The notes below the pieces were generated by a model that did no database searches, was not told the DNA's origin, and was given only the letters and a program-made list of their open reading frames with translations. Of a stretch of 64,000 nt of DNA, positions 13,701-20,964 are shown piece after piece; within the stretch, counting starts at the first letter, position 1; every line of letters starts with the position of its first letter. Both the position numbers and the translations under genes were made by a program. This DNA comes from Fimbriiglobus ruber (GTDB taxonomy: Bacteria > Planctomycetota > Planctomycetia > Gemmatales > Gemmataceae): assembly GCF_002197845.1 (NCBI RefSeq), contig NZ_NIDE01000011.1, forward strand, positions 62,001 to 126,000, in the 5' to 3' direction.

Positions 13701-16700
13701 AGGCGCGGTCACACTGAGCGACGACATCATCAACCTCAATACGGTCTCGGGCGGTAACGGCGGCGCAGGCGGCCACGGTTTCGACGGCCACACGGGCGGG
13801 GGCGGCGGCAATGCCGCGGGCGGCGGCCTGTACGTGGCCGGGGGCAATGTCACCCTCACCAATACGACGCTCACCAACAACGCGGCCGTCGGCGGCAACG
13901 GCGGCAACGGCGGCAACGCGTACCGAACTCAATATTCCTACGGAACGGCCGGCAACGGCGGGAGCGGCGGCAATGCCGCGGGCGGCGGCTTATATGTACT
14001 GGCGGGCGTCACCGTCCTGGGCGACAGCGTCACCAGCGTTTCCAACAACGCGGTGACGGCAGGCGCGGGAGGCTCGGGGGGTACGGCGTTGTCTTTTGTT
14101 CCCGCCGCGTTCTATGGTTACAACGGTCACAATGGCGCTGCCGGTACAGTGACTGAAGATGACATCGCGGCCAATAATCCCGACTTTGGTAACTATGATG
14201 TGTATGCCACGACGCCGACGGTGACGGTCGCGGACGGGGGGACGTACAATGGCCAGCCGTTCGATGCGGCGGGCAGCGCGGTCGGGGCCGACGGCCGGAC
14301 GCCCGTTTCTGGGACCTTCAGCTACACGTACTACGCCAGCGACGGCGTCACCCAACTGAGTGGCGCGCCCACGACCGCGGGCCGCTACTACGTCACGGCC
14401 GCTTTCATCAGCGGCGACCCGAACTACGCCAACGCTACTAGCGCCGAGACCGGCTTCACGATCGGTACGGCTATGCCATCGGTGACCGTCACGGATGGGG
14501 GCGCGTACAACGGCAAGCCCTTCAACGCGGTGGGCAGTGCGGTTGGTATCGATGGGCAGACGCCCGTTTCCGGATCCTTCAACTACACCTACTTCGCCAG
14601 CGACGGGGTCACCCAACTAGACAGCGCGCCCACGAACGCGGGCAGTTACTTCGTTACGGCCATCTTCAGCAGTAGCGATCCGAATTATGCGAGCGCCAGC
14701 AGCGTCAAGACGGGCTTCACCATCGTTACGGACACCCCAACGGTGACCGTAACGGACGGCGGCACATACGACGGCCAACCCTTCAACGCGGTGGGCAGTG
14801 TAGTCGGGGCCGACGGCCAGACGGCCGTCTCCGGGACCTTCAGTTACACGTACTACGCCAGCGACGGCGTCACGCAGATGAGCGGCGCGCCCACGACTGC
14901 GGGCAGCTACTACGTCGCGGCCGCCTTCACTAGCAGCGACCCGAACTATGCGAGCGCCAGCAGCGCCGAGACGGGCTTTACCGTCGACACCGCGACGCCG
15001 ACGGTAACCGACACCGACGGGAGCGCGTATAACGGTCAGCCCCTTAACGCGGCAGGGAGTGCGGTCGGGATCGACGGCCAGACGCCCGTGCCCGGGAGCT
15101 TTAGTTACACGTACTACGCGAGCGATGGCGTCACGCAACTCGCCGGCGCTCCCATGAGCGCGGGCAGCTACTTCGTCACGTCTACCTTCACCAGCAGCGA
15201 CTCGGACTACAGCAATGCCACCAGCGCCAAGACCGGCTTCACCATCGGCACGGCGACGCCGACAGCGACCGTCACCGACGGGGGCACGTACAACGGGAAG
15301 GCCCTCAACGCGGTGAGCAGTGCGGTCGGGGTCGACGGCCAGACGCCCGTGCCCGGGTCCTTCAGTTACACATACTTTGCCAGCGACGGCGTCACGCAAC
15401 TGAGCGGCGCGCCTTTGACCGCGGGCAGTTACTACGTCACCGCCGCCTTCACCAGCAGCGACCCGAACTATGCGAACGCCACCAGCGCCGAGACCGGCTT
15501 CAGCATCAATCCGCTGGCCGTGACGCTTAGCGGCAGCCGAAGCTACGACAGCACCACGGGAGCGGCAGCCGACATCTTGTCGATCACCAACCTGGTCGGC
15601 GGCGATACCGTCACAGTGTCCGGCAGTGCCACGCTTGCAGGTACCAATGCCGGGCCGGAGGCGATCTCGTCCTTCGCGGGGTTGACGCTGGGAGGCACCG
15701 CAGCAACCGACTACACGCTGACCGGTTCCAGCGGGTCGGTCGACGTCACCCCGTCCGCACCCACGCTGGGGGTCACTGACGGCGGCACTTACACCGGCTC
15801 GCCGATCCCGGCCACTGCCACCGCCCTGGGCGTGGACGGCAAGACGACCGTGCCCGGCAGCTTCGGGTACGTCTACTATGCCGGCACCGATACCTCGGGC
15901 ACCGACCTGGGCACCACCGCCCCGACGAACGTCGGCACCTACACCGTGGTGGCAACGTTCACCAGTAGCGACGCCAATTATCAGGGCGGCAGCACGCAAA
16001 CCACATTCGCCATCACCCCCTCCGACGCCGGTGGGACAGGACCAGGGACCCCGTCCGTCCCGGCTACCACCCCTTCCCCCGACCTGATCGGGTTCCCGCA
16101 GGTCGTAGTCGGCCCTGACGCGGGCGGGCCGTCGTCCGTAACCGTCTACAACGCCGACGGCACGGTGGCGACGACCCTGACCCCATTCCCCGGGTTCACG
16201 GGCGGGATCCGCACCGCGGTCGGCGACCTGTCGGGCGACGGCAACTCGGACGTGGTGGTCGGGACTGGACCCGGAACCACGGCCACCGTCGCGGCCTACA
16301 ACGGGAACACGTTGCTATTCACGCTTGTGCCGTTCGAGTCGTCGTTCACCGGCGGGGTGTTTGTTACGACGGGCTCCCTCACCGGGGACGGGCGCGACGA
16401 ACTGATCATCACCGCCGACGAGGGCGGCGGCCCACGCGTCGAGGTGTACGAACTCCAGGGCACGACGCCCGTCTTGGTCGCGAACTTCTTCGGCATCGAC
16501 GACCCGAACTTCCGCGGGGGAGCGCGGGCCACGGTCGACGGGGCGGACGGAAGCGGATCGACCGACTTGGTGGTGTCTGCCGGGGTTGGAGGTGGGCCGC
16601 GGATCAGCGTGTACGACGGGGCGGCGCTCCTCCAGGGTCAACTGGTCCACCCGGTAGCCGACTTCTTTGCGTTCGAGAGTACCCTGCGGAATGGGGCTTA

Positions 16701-17064
16701 TGTGGCGTCCGGGGACGTGAACGGGGACGGTACGGACGACCTGATCCTGGGGGCCGGGCCGGGGGGAGCCCCGCGGGTCTTGATCCTGGACGGGACGACC
16801 CTGGCATCGCAGGGACCGACGGCCGCCCTCGCCGACCCGATCGCGAATTTCTTTGCCGGAGATCCCGACAACCGGGGCGGCGTCCGCGTCGTCGCGAAGA
16901 ACCTGGACGACGACGGGTATGCCGACGTGGTAACCGGGAACGGTGCGGGCGCGGGTTCCCAGGTGACCGAGTATCTCGGCAAAGATCTGTCCGCCGGCGT
17001 GGTCAACCCCGACCTCACCCTTGACACGTTCCCCGGTTTCTCGGGAGGGGTATTCGTCGGGTGA
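7738..17064 (+). CDS. giant modular surface protein 1 (beta-helix, Ig-like, LamG, MBG-like and FG-GAP-like modules)
   Basis: Protein of 3108 aa from ATG 7738; an upstream ATG at 7693 lacks a ribosome binding site. The N-terminus is Trp/Arg-rich and carries LEDRAVPS at about residues 34-41, the LEDR-type motif typical of planctomycete giant exported proteins. Module order: a Gly-rich parallel beta-helix with repeated GGGLYVAGGTVTLSN motifs, in two blocks (about residues 40-600 and 610-990); Ig-like group 3 domains (YGQSVTLTA, GTVTFYDGG) from about 1000, interrupted by a LamG-type lectin domain at about 1190-1420; more Ig-like repeats to about 1820; a third beta-helix block to about 2150; five MBG-like repeats of about 87 aa (VTDGGTYNGQPFNA); a YDG-like domain and a sixth MBG-like unit; and a C-terminal FG-GAP-like propeller (about 2780-3108). 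No transmembrane helix or sortase signal is seen. Probable role: cell-surface adhesin or polymer-binding scaffold. Confidence 0.9.
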   Translation: MWLKVWWRRWFGRTSRQHRRQPLRQARTALSINSLEDRAVPSVVAVTTSDLINDIIAANNGTGPTTIQLQAADATNGFDFTSAYPSSNDALPQITASITITGTSGFDNTIQRSTASGTPAFRLFEVAGGGSLTLQNLTLTGGLAQGTGTTAEGGAVYSTGTLNLTGVAVQSNQAKGTSGANAAGGGLYVAGGALTLTGDTLQNNQALGAIGIRGGAGSAMGTAGGGGEGGGLFVAAGTVSLSNDTLEGNQAVGGSGGYGAPGGAGAGGGLYMAGGTVTLSNDTAKSNKALGANGLSNPGSIIGAVGGAAAYGGGLYVAAGTLTLSGDTLESNQAAGGNGGFSARHHPIAGFVYGGGAGGAGAGGALYLAGGAIALSNNTIESNQATGGGGGGNKNSIGGTGGEGSGGGLCVAAGTVNLNGGDVFSGNKASGGNGGVGSQFKTVHNGSSNFFAGSGGNGGAGAGGGLYVGGGTVTLNDESLQSNQAVGGTGGAVVTNLGGLNTNGSGGAGSGGGLYVGGGTVTLNNDTLQSNQGVGGNPGASYRGGIGGVATGGGLYISSGVTVGGTGTTVDNNTVTPGVNDGTARLADVGANNPGLGTWSQDFIYQSVASTLTDLYVDIVIANLNSGPYTITLAPGTTFDLTVPDNSTDSTNGLPVITGDLTIVGNGDTIERTTGSAAFRLFDVAGGGSLTLDSLTLSGGLAQGAGPAAIGGAISSAGALTLGGVTVQGNVAQGVAGGNASGGGLGVVGGSATLTNVTLSGNKVVGGKGGSGSGGGAGAGGGLFVGGGTVALSNDTINNNVAQGGGGGAGGAIVRVAQIGGTGGVGAGGGLEVAAGTVTLSNDGINNNEALGGAGGTGGTAYLYLVGGAGGTGGAGFGGGLYVAGGSVSLASETLNTNAAKGGNGGNAITGATSYGNGGNGGNGGDAAGGGLYVSAGVTVPGDSPTTIAGNAVTAGAGGGGGIRSKGTNGSNGPAGTTSLIDIAANSTGLGYYLLPGGSATVITSSMSQPVYGQSVTLTADVVGLGAPTGTVTFYDGGTPLVQVTLDASGVATLTTNAFSAGPNDITAVYSGDGNFTGSTSTALTLPVYPAATTTSVGSSLDPSALGQPVTFTATVTAGSPSTATVATGSVQFQIDGVDFGSPVSVNSSGVAVSMPADGTQLPVGPHTITAVYSGAGNFLSSSNVGYPASVSADSPSAYYPLNDPFGTTAQDVSGNGLDGTYTGGITVGLPGPVEGATAVQLDGSTGSISLPAAPFGNYPNINNSTSDSTTNYPLTFEIWFKAAPGSPGGVILGQTGSGEYIPAVMLGTDGKIRTSLFWLGSNSDAITSSTTYNDGNWHLLDTTYDGGTQSLYIDGVLIGTQSFPELYYSPSYSYTLGAGYTAGWAGGNGGNFYYNGELAQAAIYPTALSAAQIAAHAQAADTGDLAQLVSSPTTTVAGSSVSSSTYGQPVTLTATVSATLPGAGTPDSTVTFLDAGTILGTVNLSGGTASLTTSALPAGDHTITVSYAGDGLFDPSTSAAITVTVDQADTTTTITAATPNPSVFGQSVTFTETVAPPFSGTATGTVTFQDGTAPLGTVSLSDGVATFTTSELPIGTDEITASYNGDGNFIVSTSAAAAQSVLPATTTTLNSSANPLTFGQSTTFTATVTTDAPSTATVNAGTVQFLIDGVDFGTPVSVNGSGVAVSSPTAGTQFSPGAHTISAVYSGGSTFGGSVSGDLIQSVIATTNTALSSSVDPSVAGESVTFTATVSAPAGAGTPDGTVTFLDAGVSLGTASLSNGTATLTTALLATGSHTITASYAGDSEYVASTSTAITQTVDQLTIVPGTVVATTTAQLIADINAANAGTGPSTIQLEAADAANGFEFTSVYPSTTDALPPITDAVIIEGTPGFDNTIQRDTASGTPAFRLFEVAAGGSLTLQNLTLSGGLARGTGAAADGGAIYSAGPLTLGGVTVENNSAEGSTGTNGINGAGGNGAAAYGGGVYVAGGAVTLSDDIINLNTVSGGNGGAGGHGFDGHTGGGGGNAAGGGLYVAGGNVTLTNTTLTNNAAVGGNGGNGGNAYRTQYSYGTAGNGGSGGNAAGGGLYVLAGVTVLGDSVTSVSNNAVTAGAGGSGGTALSFVPAAFYGYNGHNGAAGTVTEDDIAANNPDFGNYDVYATTPTVTVADGGTYNGQPFDAAGSAVGADGRTPVSGTFSYTYYASDGVTQLSGAPTTAGRYYVTAAFISGDPNYANATSAETGFTIGTAMPSVTVTDGGAYNGKPFNAVGSAVGIDGQTPVSGSFNYTYFASDGVTQLDSAPTNAGSYFVTAIFSSSDPNYASASSVKTGFTIVTDTPTVTVTDGGTYDGQPFNAVGSVVGADGQTAVSGTFSYTYYASDGVTQMSGAPTTAGSYYVAAAFTSSDPNYASASSAETGFTVDTATPTVTDTDGSAYNGQPLNAAGSAVGIDGQTPVPGSFSYTYYASDGVTQLAGAPMSAGSYFVTSTFTSSDSDYSNATSAKTGFTIGTATPTATVTDGGTYNGKALNAVSSAVGVDGQTPVPGSFSYTYFASDGVTQLSGAPLTAGSYYVTAAFTSSDPNYANATSAETGFSINPLAVTLSGSRSYDSTTGAAADILSITNLVGGDTVTVSGSATLAGTNAGPEAISSFAGLTLGGTAATDYTLTGSSGSVDVTPSAPTLGVTDGGTYTGSPIPATATALGVDGKTTVPGSFGYVYYAGTDTSGTDLGTTAPTNVGTYTVVATFTSSDANYQGGSTQTTFAITPSDAGGTGPGTPSVPATTPSPDLIGFPQVVVGPDAGGPSSVTVYNADGTVATTLTPFPGFTGGIRTAVGDLSGDGNSDVVVGTGPGTTATVAAYNGNTLLFTLVPFESSFTGGVFVTTGSLTGDGRDELIITADEGGGPRVEVYELQGTTPVLVANFFGIDDPNFRGGARATVDGADGSGSTDLVVSAGVGGGPRISVYDGAALLQGQLVHPVADFFAFESTLRNGAYVASGDVNGDGTDDLILGAGPGGAPRVLILDGTTLASQGPTAALADPIANFFAGDPDNRGGVRVVAKNLDDDGYADVVTGNGAGAGSQVTEYLGKDLSAGVVNPDLTLDTFPGFSGGVFVG

Positions 17065-17212
17065 GCCAGAGCGTGGTGATAACCCGTCGCCCTTGTCCCC
17101 CCAGCCGCCCCGAAGCGGGCATGGGCGTTCGCTTAATCCCGTCTGCCACTTGGGGATTGGCCGCACTGCCTTCGCCGGCCAGGGGTATATCCTTCTCGCG
17201 GGGTCTCTTCTC

Positions 17213-19393
17213 ATGAGTACGGACCTGGGCGTTGGCCTCCGGGAGCACCAGCGTGGCCGTCTTGAGGACGCGGCACGGGTGTATCGGCAGTTCCTGAGCG
17301 AGCAACCCGAACACCCCGACGCGCTACATCTTCTTGGCGTCGTCGCGCTTCAGCAAGGGGAGAATGGACGTGCGGTTGAGTACATCGGCCGGGCCATCGC
17401 CCGCAACCCCGACAACGCCGCCTACCACGTCAACCTGGCGGAAGCGTATCGCGGCCTGGGCCAACTCGATCGCGCAGCCGAATGCTGCCGCACCGCTCTG
17501 TCCATCCGGCCACAGTCGGCCGAGGCGGCCAACAACCTCGGCATGGTACTCCTCGCCCAGGGCCGGACCGCGGAGGCCGCCGACCAATTCCGCGAAGCGT
17601 TGCGGTTGAAACCCGATTTCGGCATGGCCTGCAACAACGTCGGCAACGCCCTACGCCTGCTCGGCGACTTCGACGGCGCTGTGACCCACTTCCGCCGGGC
17701 CACCCGGATCGATCCCGACCTCGCCGAGGCCCACAGCAACCTCGGCCAACTCCTGCTGGAGCGCCACCAGCCACACGAGGCACTGGCCCACCTCCGTAAT
17801 GCCGTTCGCCTCCGCCCCGGCCTGGCGGAGGCACGCAACAACCTCGGCAACGCCCTGCGCGAGATGGGGCGGGTCGGCGAGGCACGCCAGTCCTACGCCG
17901 AAGCGCTGCGCGTCAACCCGAACCTGGCCATGACCTATAACAACATGGGCCAGGCGCTGCAGGAAGAGAACGCCCTGGACGACGCGCTCGCCTGGTATCA
18001 GCGTGCGCTGCAGCTCGCCCCCGGCTCGGCACGCACCCAAACGAACCTCGCTAGCCTGCTGGCAGAGCAGGAGAGGTATGACGAAGCTGTGACCGTCTAC
18101 CGACGGGCGTTGGAGCTGGACCCGACCTACGCCAAAGCTCACAGCGGGCTAGGCAGCGTCCGGCACGAGCAAGGGCACTTCGAGCAAGCCCAGGCGCATT
18201 ACCGGGAGGCGCTGGGCCACGAACCCGACCTACCCGCCACCCTATGCGCCTTGGGCACCGTGTATGAGGAGCTGGGCGACTTCAAGGGCGCCGAGAACTT
18301 CTGGCGCACCGCGTTGGGGCACGATCCGAACCTGGCCGGCGCCTACTCGGCTCTGGCCACGATGTTGCGCGGCAAGCTGCCGGACGACGACCTGGCGGCC
18401 ATGCGCCGGCTGCTAGCCGATCCCGACCTGCACGACGGTCGGCGCAGCGCTTTGCACTTCGGCCTGGCCCAGATCCTCGACGCCCACGGCGCCTACGGCG
18501 AGGCAGGCGAGTCGCTGCGGCAGGCTAATGTGTTGGCCCTGGCCGGGCGTGAGAAGCGCGGCCAGAGCTACGACCCGACCGAACACGCCCGCTTCGTCAG
18601 CGGCATGATGACAGCCTGTTCGCCAGCCTTCTTCGAGCGGGTGCGAGGTATCGGCCTGGACAGCGAACGGCCCATCTTCATCGTCGGCCTGCCGCGCTCC
18701 GGCACCACCTTGACCGAGCAAATTCTGGCCAGCCATTCGCGCGTGTTTGGTGCCGGGGAGCTGCGCTTCGCGCGTGACGACTTCGAGACGCTGGCGGCCG
18801 GCGACGACCGCAGACTGGACGCCCTCTCCCGCCTGGACCAGCTGACGGCCAGTCGCGTCGGCGAACAGCACCTGGTACGGCTACGCGGGCTGAACGTCGA
18901 CCGGCCGCATGTGGCCGACAAGATGCCGGACAATTACCTGTACCTGGGACTGCTGGCCGCGCTCTTCCCCAAAGCGAAGTTCATCCACTGCCGCCGCGAC
19001 TTGCGAGACATCGCCGCTTCCTGCTGGATGACGAATTTTCGCCATATCCGTTGGGCCAACGACGTCGATCACATCGCAAGTCGCTTCGAGGAGTACCACC
19101 GCATCATGAATCACTGGCGGCGCGTGCTGCCGGTACGAGTCCTGGAAGTGGAGTACGAGGAAACGGTGGCCGACCTGGAGCGGATGGCTCGGCTGTTAGT
19201 CGGGTGGTGTGGCCTGGACTGGGAGCCCGCCTGCTTGGCATTCCACGAGGGCAAGCGGCCGGTGAGAACCGCCAGCGTCAGCCAGGTTCGTCAGCCGATT
19301 TACAAGCGTTCGGTGGCCCGCTGGAAGCACTACGAGTCGGTTCTGGGCGCGCTGTTCGACCGGCTCGTGCAGAACTGTACGGTCGCGGCTTGA
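17213..19393 (+). CDS. TPR-repeat sulfotransferase
   Basis: Protein of 726 aa. Residues 1 to about 430 are about a dozen TPR units with the usual W/L-G-Y-A-A pattern (EALRLKPDFGMACNNVGNAL and similar). The C-terminal third is a sulfotransferase fold of the tyrosylprotein or heparan type. It has the 5'-phosphosulfate loop GLPRSGTTLTEQIL near residue 490 and the 3'-phosphate motif with HCRRDLRDIAAS near 590. It should transfer sulfate from PAPS to a protein or glycan acceptor, with the TPR part presenting the substrate. I chose ATG 17213 because the ORF upstream is not TPR-like and overlaps the giant gene. It lies 148 bases after giant gene 1 on the same strand, so the giant protein or its glycans are a possible substrate; that is inference. 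Confidence 0.88.
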   Translation: MSTDLGVGLREHQRGRLEDAARVYRQFLSEQPEHPDALHLLGVVALQQGENGRAVEYIGRAIARNPDNAAYHVNLAEAYRGLGQLDRAAECCRTALSIRPQSAEAANNLGMVLLAQGRTAEAADQFREALRLKPDFGMACNNVGNALRLLGDFDGAVTHFRRATRIDPDLAEAHSNLGQLLLERHQPHEALAHLRNAVRLRPGLAEARNNLGNALREMGRVGEARQSYAEALRVNPNLAMTYNNMGQALQEENALDDALAWYQRALQLAPGSARTQTNLASLLAEQERYDEAVTVYRRALELDPTYAKAHSGLGSVRHEQGHFEQAQAHYREALGHEPDLPATLCALGTVYEELGDFKGAENFWRTALGHDPNLAGAYSALATMLRGKLPDDDLAAMRRLLADPDLHDGRRSALHFGLAQILDAHGAYGEAGESLRQANVLALAGREKRGQSYDPTEHARFVSGMMTACSPAFFERVRGIGLDSERPIFIVGLPRSGTTLTEQILASHSRVFGAGELRFARDDFETLAAGDDRRLDALSRLDQLTASRVGEQHLVRLRGLNVDRPHVADKMPDNYLYLGLLAALFPKAKFIHCRRDLRDIAASCWMTNFRHIRWANDVDHIASRFEEYHRIMNHWRRVLPVRVLEVEYEETVADLERMARLLVGWCGLDWEPACLAFHEGKRPVRTASVSQVRQPIYKRSVARWKHYESVLGALFDRLVQNCTVAA

Positions 19394-19418
19394 TTCACCC
19401 ACAGCATCAATTGGGGCG

Positions 19419-19438
19419 ACGGCGGTCCGGACCGCCGT
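19419..19438. terminator. perfect 20-bp palindrome downstream of the sulfotransferase gene
   Basis: ACGGCGGTCCGGACCGCCGT begins 26 bases after the stop codon and is its own reverse complement. It can form a very stable GC hairpin. There is no T run, so it fits a terminator of the GC-hairpin type or an mRNA 3' end stabiliser. The rest of 19394-19587 holds no gene I can recognise and ends at the IS block. Confidence 0.4.
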
Positions 19439-19660
19439 GCGTATGCGTACAGGTATGGGGGAACTCGCACCGCGGGCCGATGCCGCACTCTTCCATCTTG
19501 CTACGACAGACGGCGAGCTTCGGGCCAGACGGCTCGACGGCCGTGAACCGCGGGCTCGGGAACTTGTGGGCGAGGTGCTTACCGCGCTAGTGGCCCTGGC
19601 CAGAAGTCGTGAAACAAATTCGCGGGGAGTGTATGCTCAGTACTTTCCAATTGATCTAGA

Positions 19661-19726
19661 GAACACAGGCTCCATTCGGTAAAGGGTTTGCGCCACAAAC
19701 CGCGTCCACGGAAGGAGCCTGTGTTC
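19661..19726 (+). promoter_or_regulatory. inverted repeat that would mask the ribosome binding site of the ISH3-like transposase
   Basis: GAACACAGGCTCC (19661-19673) and GGAGCCTGTGTTC (19714-19726) are perfect 13-bp complements. The second arm contains the GGAG ribosome binding site, 10 bases before ATG 19728. Transcripts entering from outside would fold and hide it, as known for IS10 and IS50. Transcripts starting in the 40-base loop would not. Confidence 0.55.
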
Positions 19727-19727
19727 C

Positions 19728-20905
19728 ATGCGAGTTTACACTCCGCCGCCACTTCGCGTAAGCTCCGTCAAAACCTTCTCCGTCGCCATCGAACATTGTC
19801 AGGCCGTGTTCCGGTTTGATGACGCGTGCGTCTGCACGGCCCTCATGCTCTGGACCGCCCTCATCTGGGCCGCCTCACGCACCTCGTCACTCTCTCACGC
19901 GGTCGAACGACTTTACCCCGACGTCCAGGACCAGACCTTCTGGAACCTTCTCCGTTCCAACTTGTCCCAGCAGGTGCCGGCTCTCGAACGACGACTCAAC
20001 GAATTGCTTCGCCTCCCCGTCCTGCGCCCCCAATTGAAGGGCCGACGCCTCGACGTCGCCGTCGATTACCACCTCATCCCCTATTACGGCGCCCCAAAAA
20101 AAGTGACCGGGAACTGTATCGTTGCAAGCCCGAACGCGGCACCACGCGATTTCATGCCTATGCCACGGTCTGCGTGGTCGAGGCGGGTTGGCGTTTTACA
20201 CTGGCGTTGACGTACGTTCGCAAAAAGGACAAGCCCACGGAAGTGCTCACCCGCTTGTGGGCCGAGGTGAAACAACTCGAAATCGCCTGTAAAACGGCTC
20301 TTCTGGACCGTTACTTCTTCACCGTGCCGGTGATGACGTGGCTCCAGAATCAGAACCTCCCGTTCATCATTCCCGTGGTCATGCGTGGTCGCAAGCCGAA
20401 GCCAGGCCGCCAAGCCAAGGGGATGCGGGCGTGCCGGCGTTGGAAAGCGGGATCGCACAAGTACACGCACCACGCGGGCGCCGAATCGGTCGAATTCCGA
20501 TTGATCATCACCTACAAGTCTCATGTCAATCGCAACAAGAAGCGCGTGAACAAGAAGCTATTTTTCGCCACCTGGAAAGTCCGGTTGTCGCCGACGGACG
20601 CTCGGCAGAGGTATCGGAAGCGCTTTGGGATCGAAGCGAGTTATCGCCAGTTGAACCAGTCGCGAGCGAGAACGTCGTCGCGGGACCCGCGGTATCGTCT
20701 GTTGCTGGTCGGCCTGTCGCTGTTCTTGCGAAACGTGTGGCAATGGTTGGTGCGTCTGGCCATTCCGACGAAAAAGCGTGGTCAAAAAGCCATGCGAGCG
20801 GGCATGAAGGCAAAGCCACCAAGGTATCGCGATGTCCTCGACGACTTTCTCGCCTACCTGCAGAAAGCGACACAAGAGCTTGACTCGTCACCACATACGG
20901 GATGA
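19728..20905 (+). CDS. ISH3-like transposase, two frames joined by a -1 shift at A7
   Basis: Frame one runs from ATG 19728 and contains the N-terminal half and the first catalytic Asp (VAVDYHLIPYYG). At 20096-20102 the sequence is CCAAAAAAAG. Moving back one base there leads directly into SDRELYRCKPERG. That second frame continues with TVPVMTW and the C-terminal motif YRKRFGIEASYRQ with the catalytic Glu, ending at 20905. The joined protein is about 392 aa and uninterrupted. The heptamer A AAA AAA in the zero frame is a classical slippery site, so I annotate programmed frameshifting as likely, with a plain mutation as the alternative. Family assignment to ISH3 rests on the YRKRF(G)IE...SYRQ block and the 5-bp target duplication. 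Confidence 0.7.
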
Positions 20906-20964
20906 CGTAAAATGGAAACTACTGATGCTGGCTCTGCGCCCTTATCGGCTTCTGGGGGACTGCC

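Larger units (their letters stand above)
19638..20924 (+). mobile_element. ISH3-like (DDE, IS4-related) insertion sequence inside IS630 copy A1
   Basis: The element is 1287 bp, starts CAGTACTTTCCA and ends TGGAAACTACTG (12-base inverted ends with one mismatch). It is flanked by the 5-bp direct repeat ATGCT at 19633-19637 and 20925-20929. The 5-bp duplication and the transposase type fit the ISH3 group. It cut the A1 element just after its left end and so removed the natural promoter region of that transposase. Confidence 0.85.

Noticed and set aside
14206-15510. Possible CRISPR-like regular repeats
   Set aside because: The 261-base period lies within one open frame and encodes domain repeats. 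There are no spacer-like variable segments and no cas genes.
19437-19682. Small plus-strand frame between the sulfotransferase gene and the IS block
   Set aside because: It runs across the IS630 boundary and into the ISH3-like element, so it cannot be an old gene.
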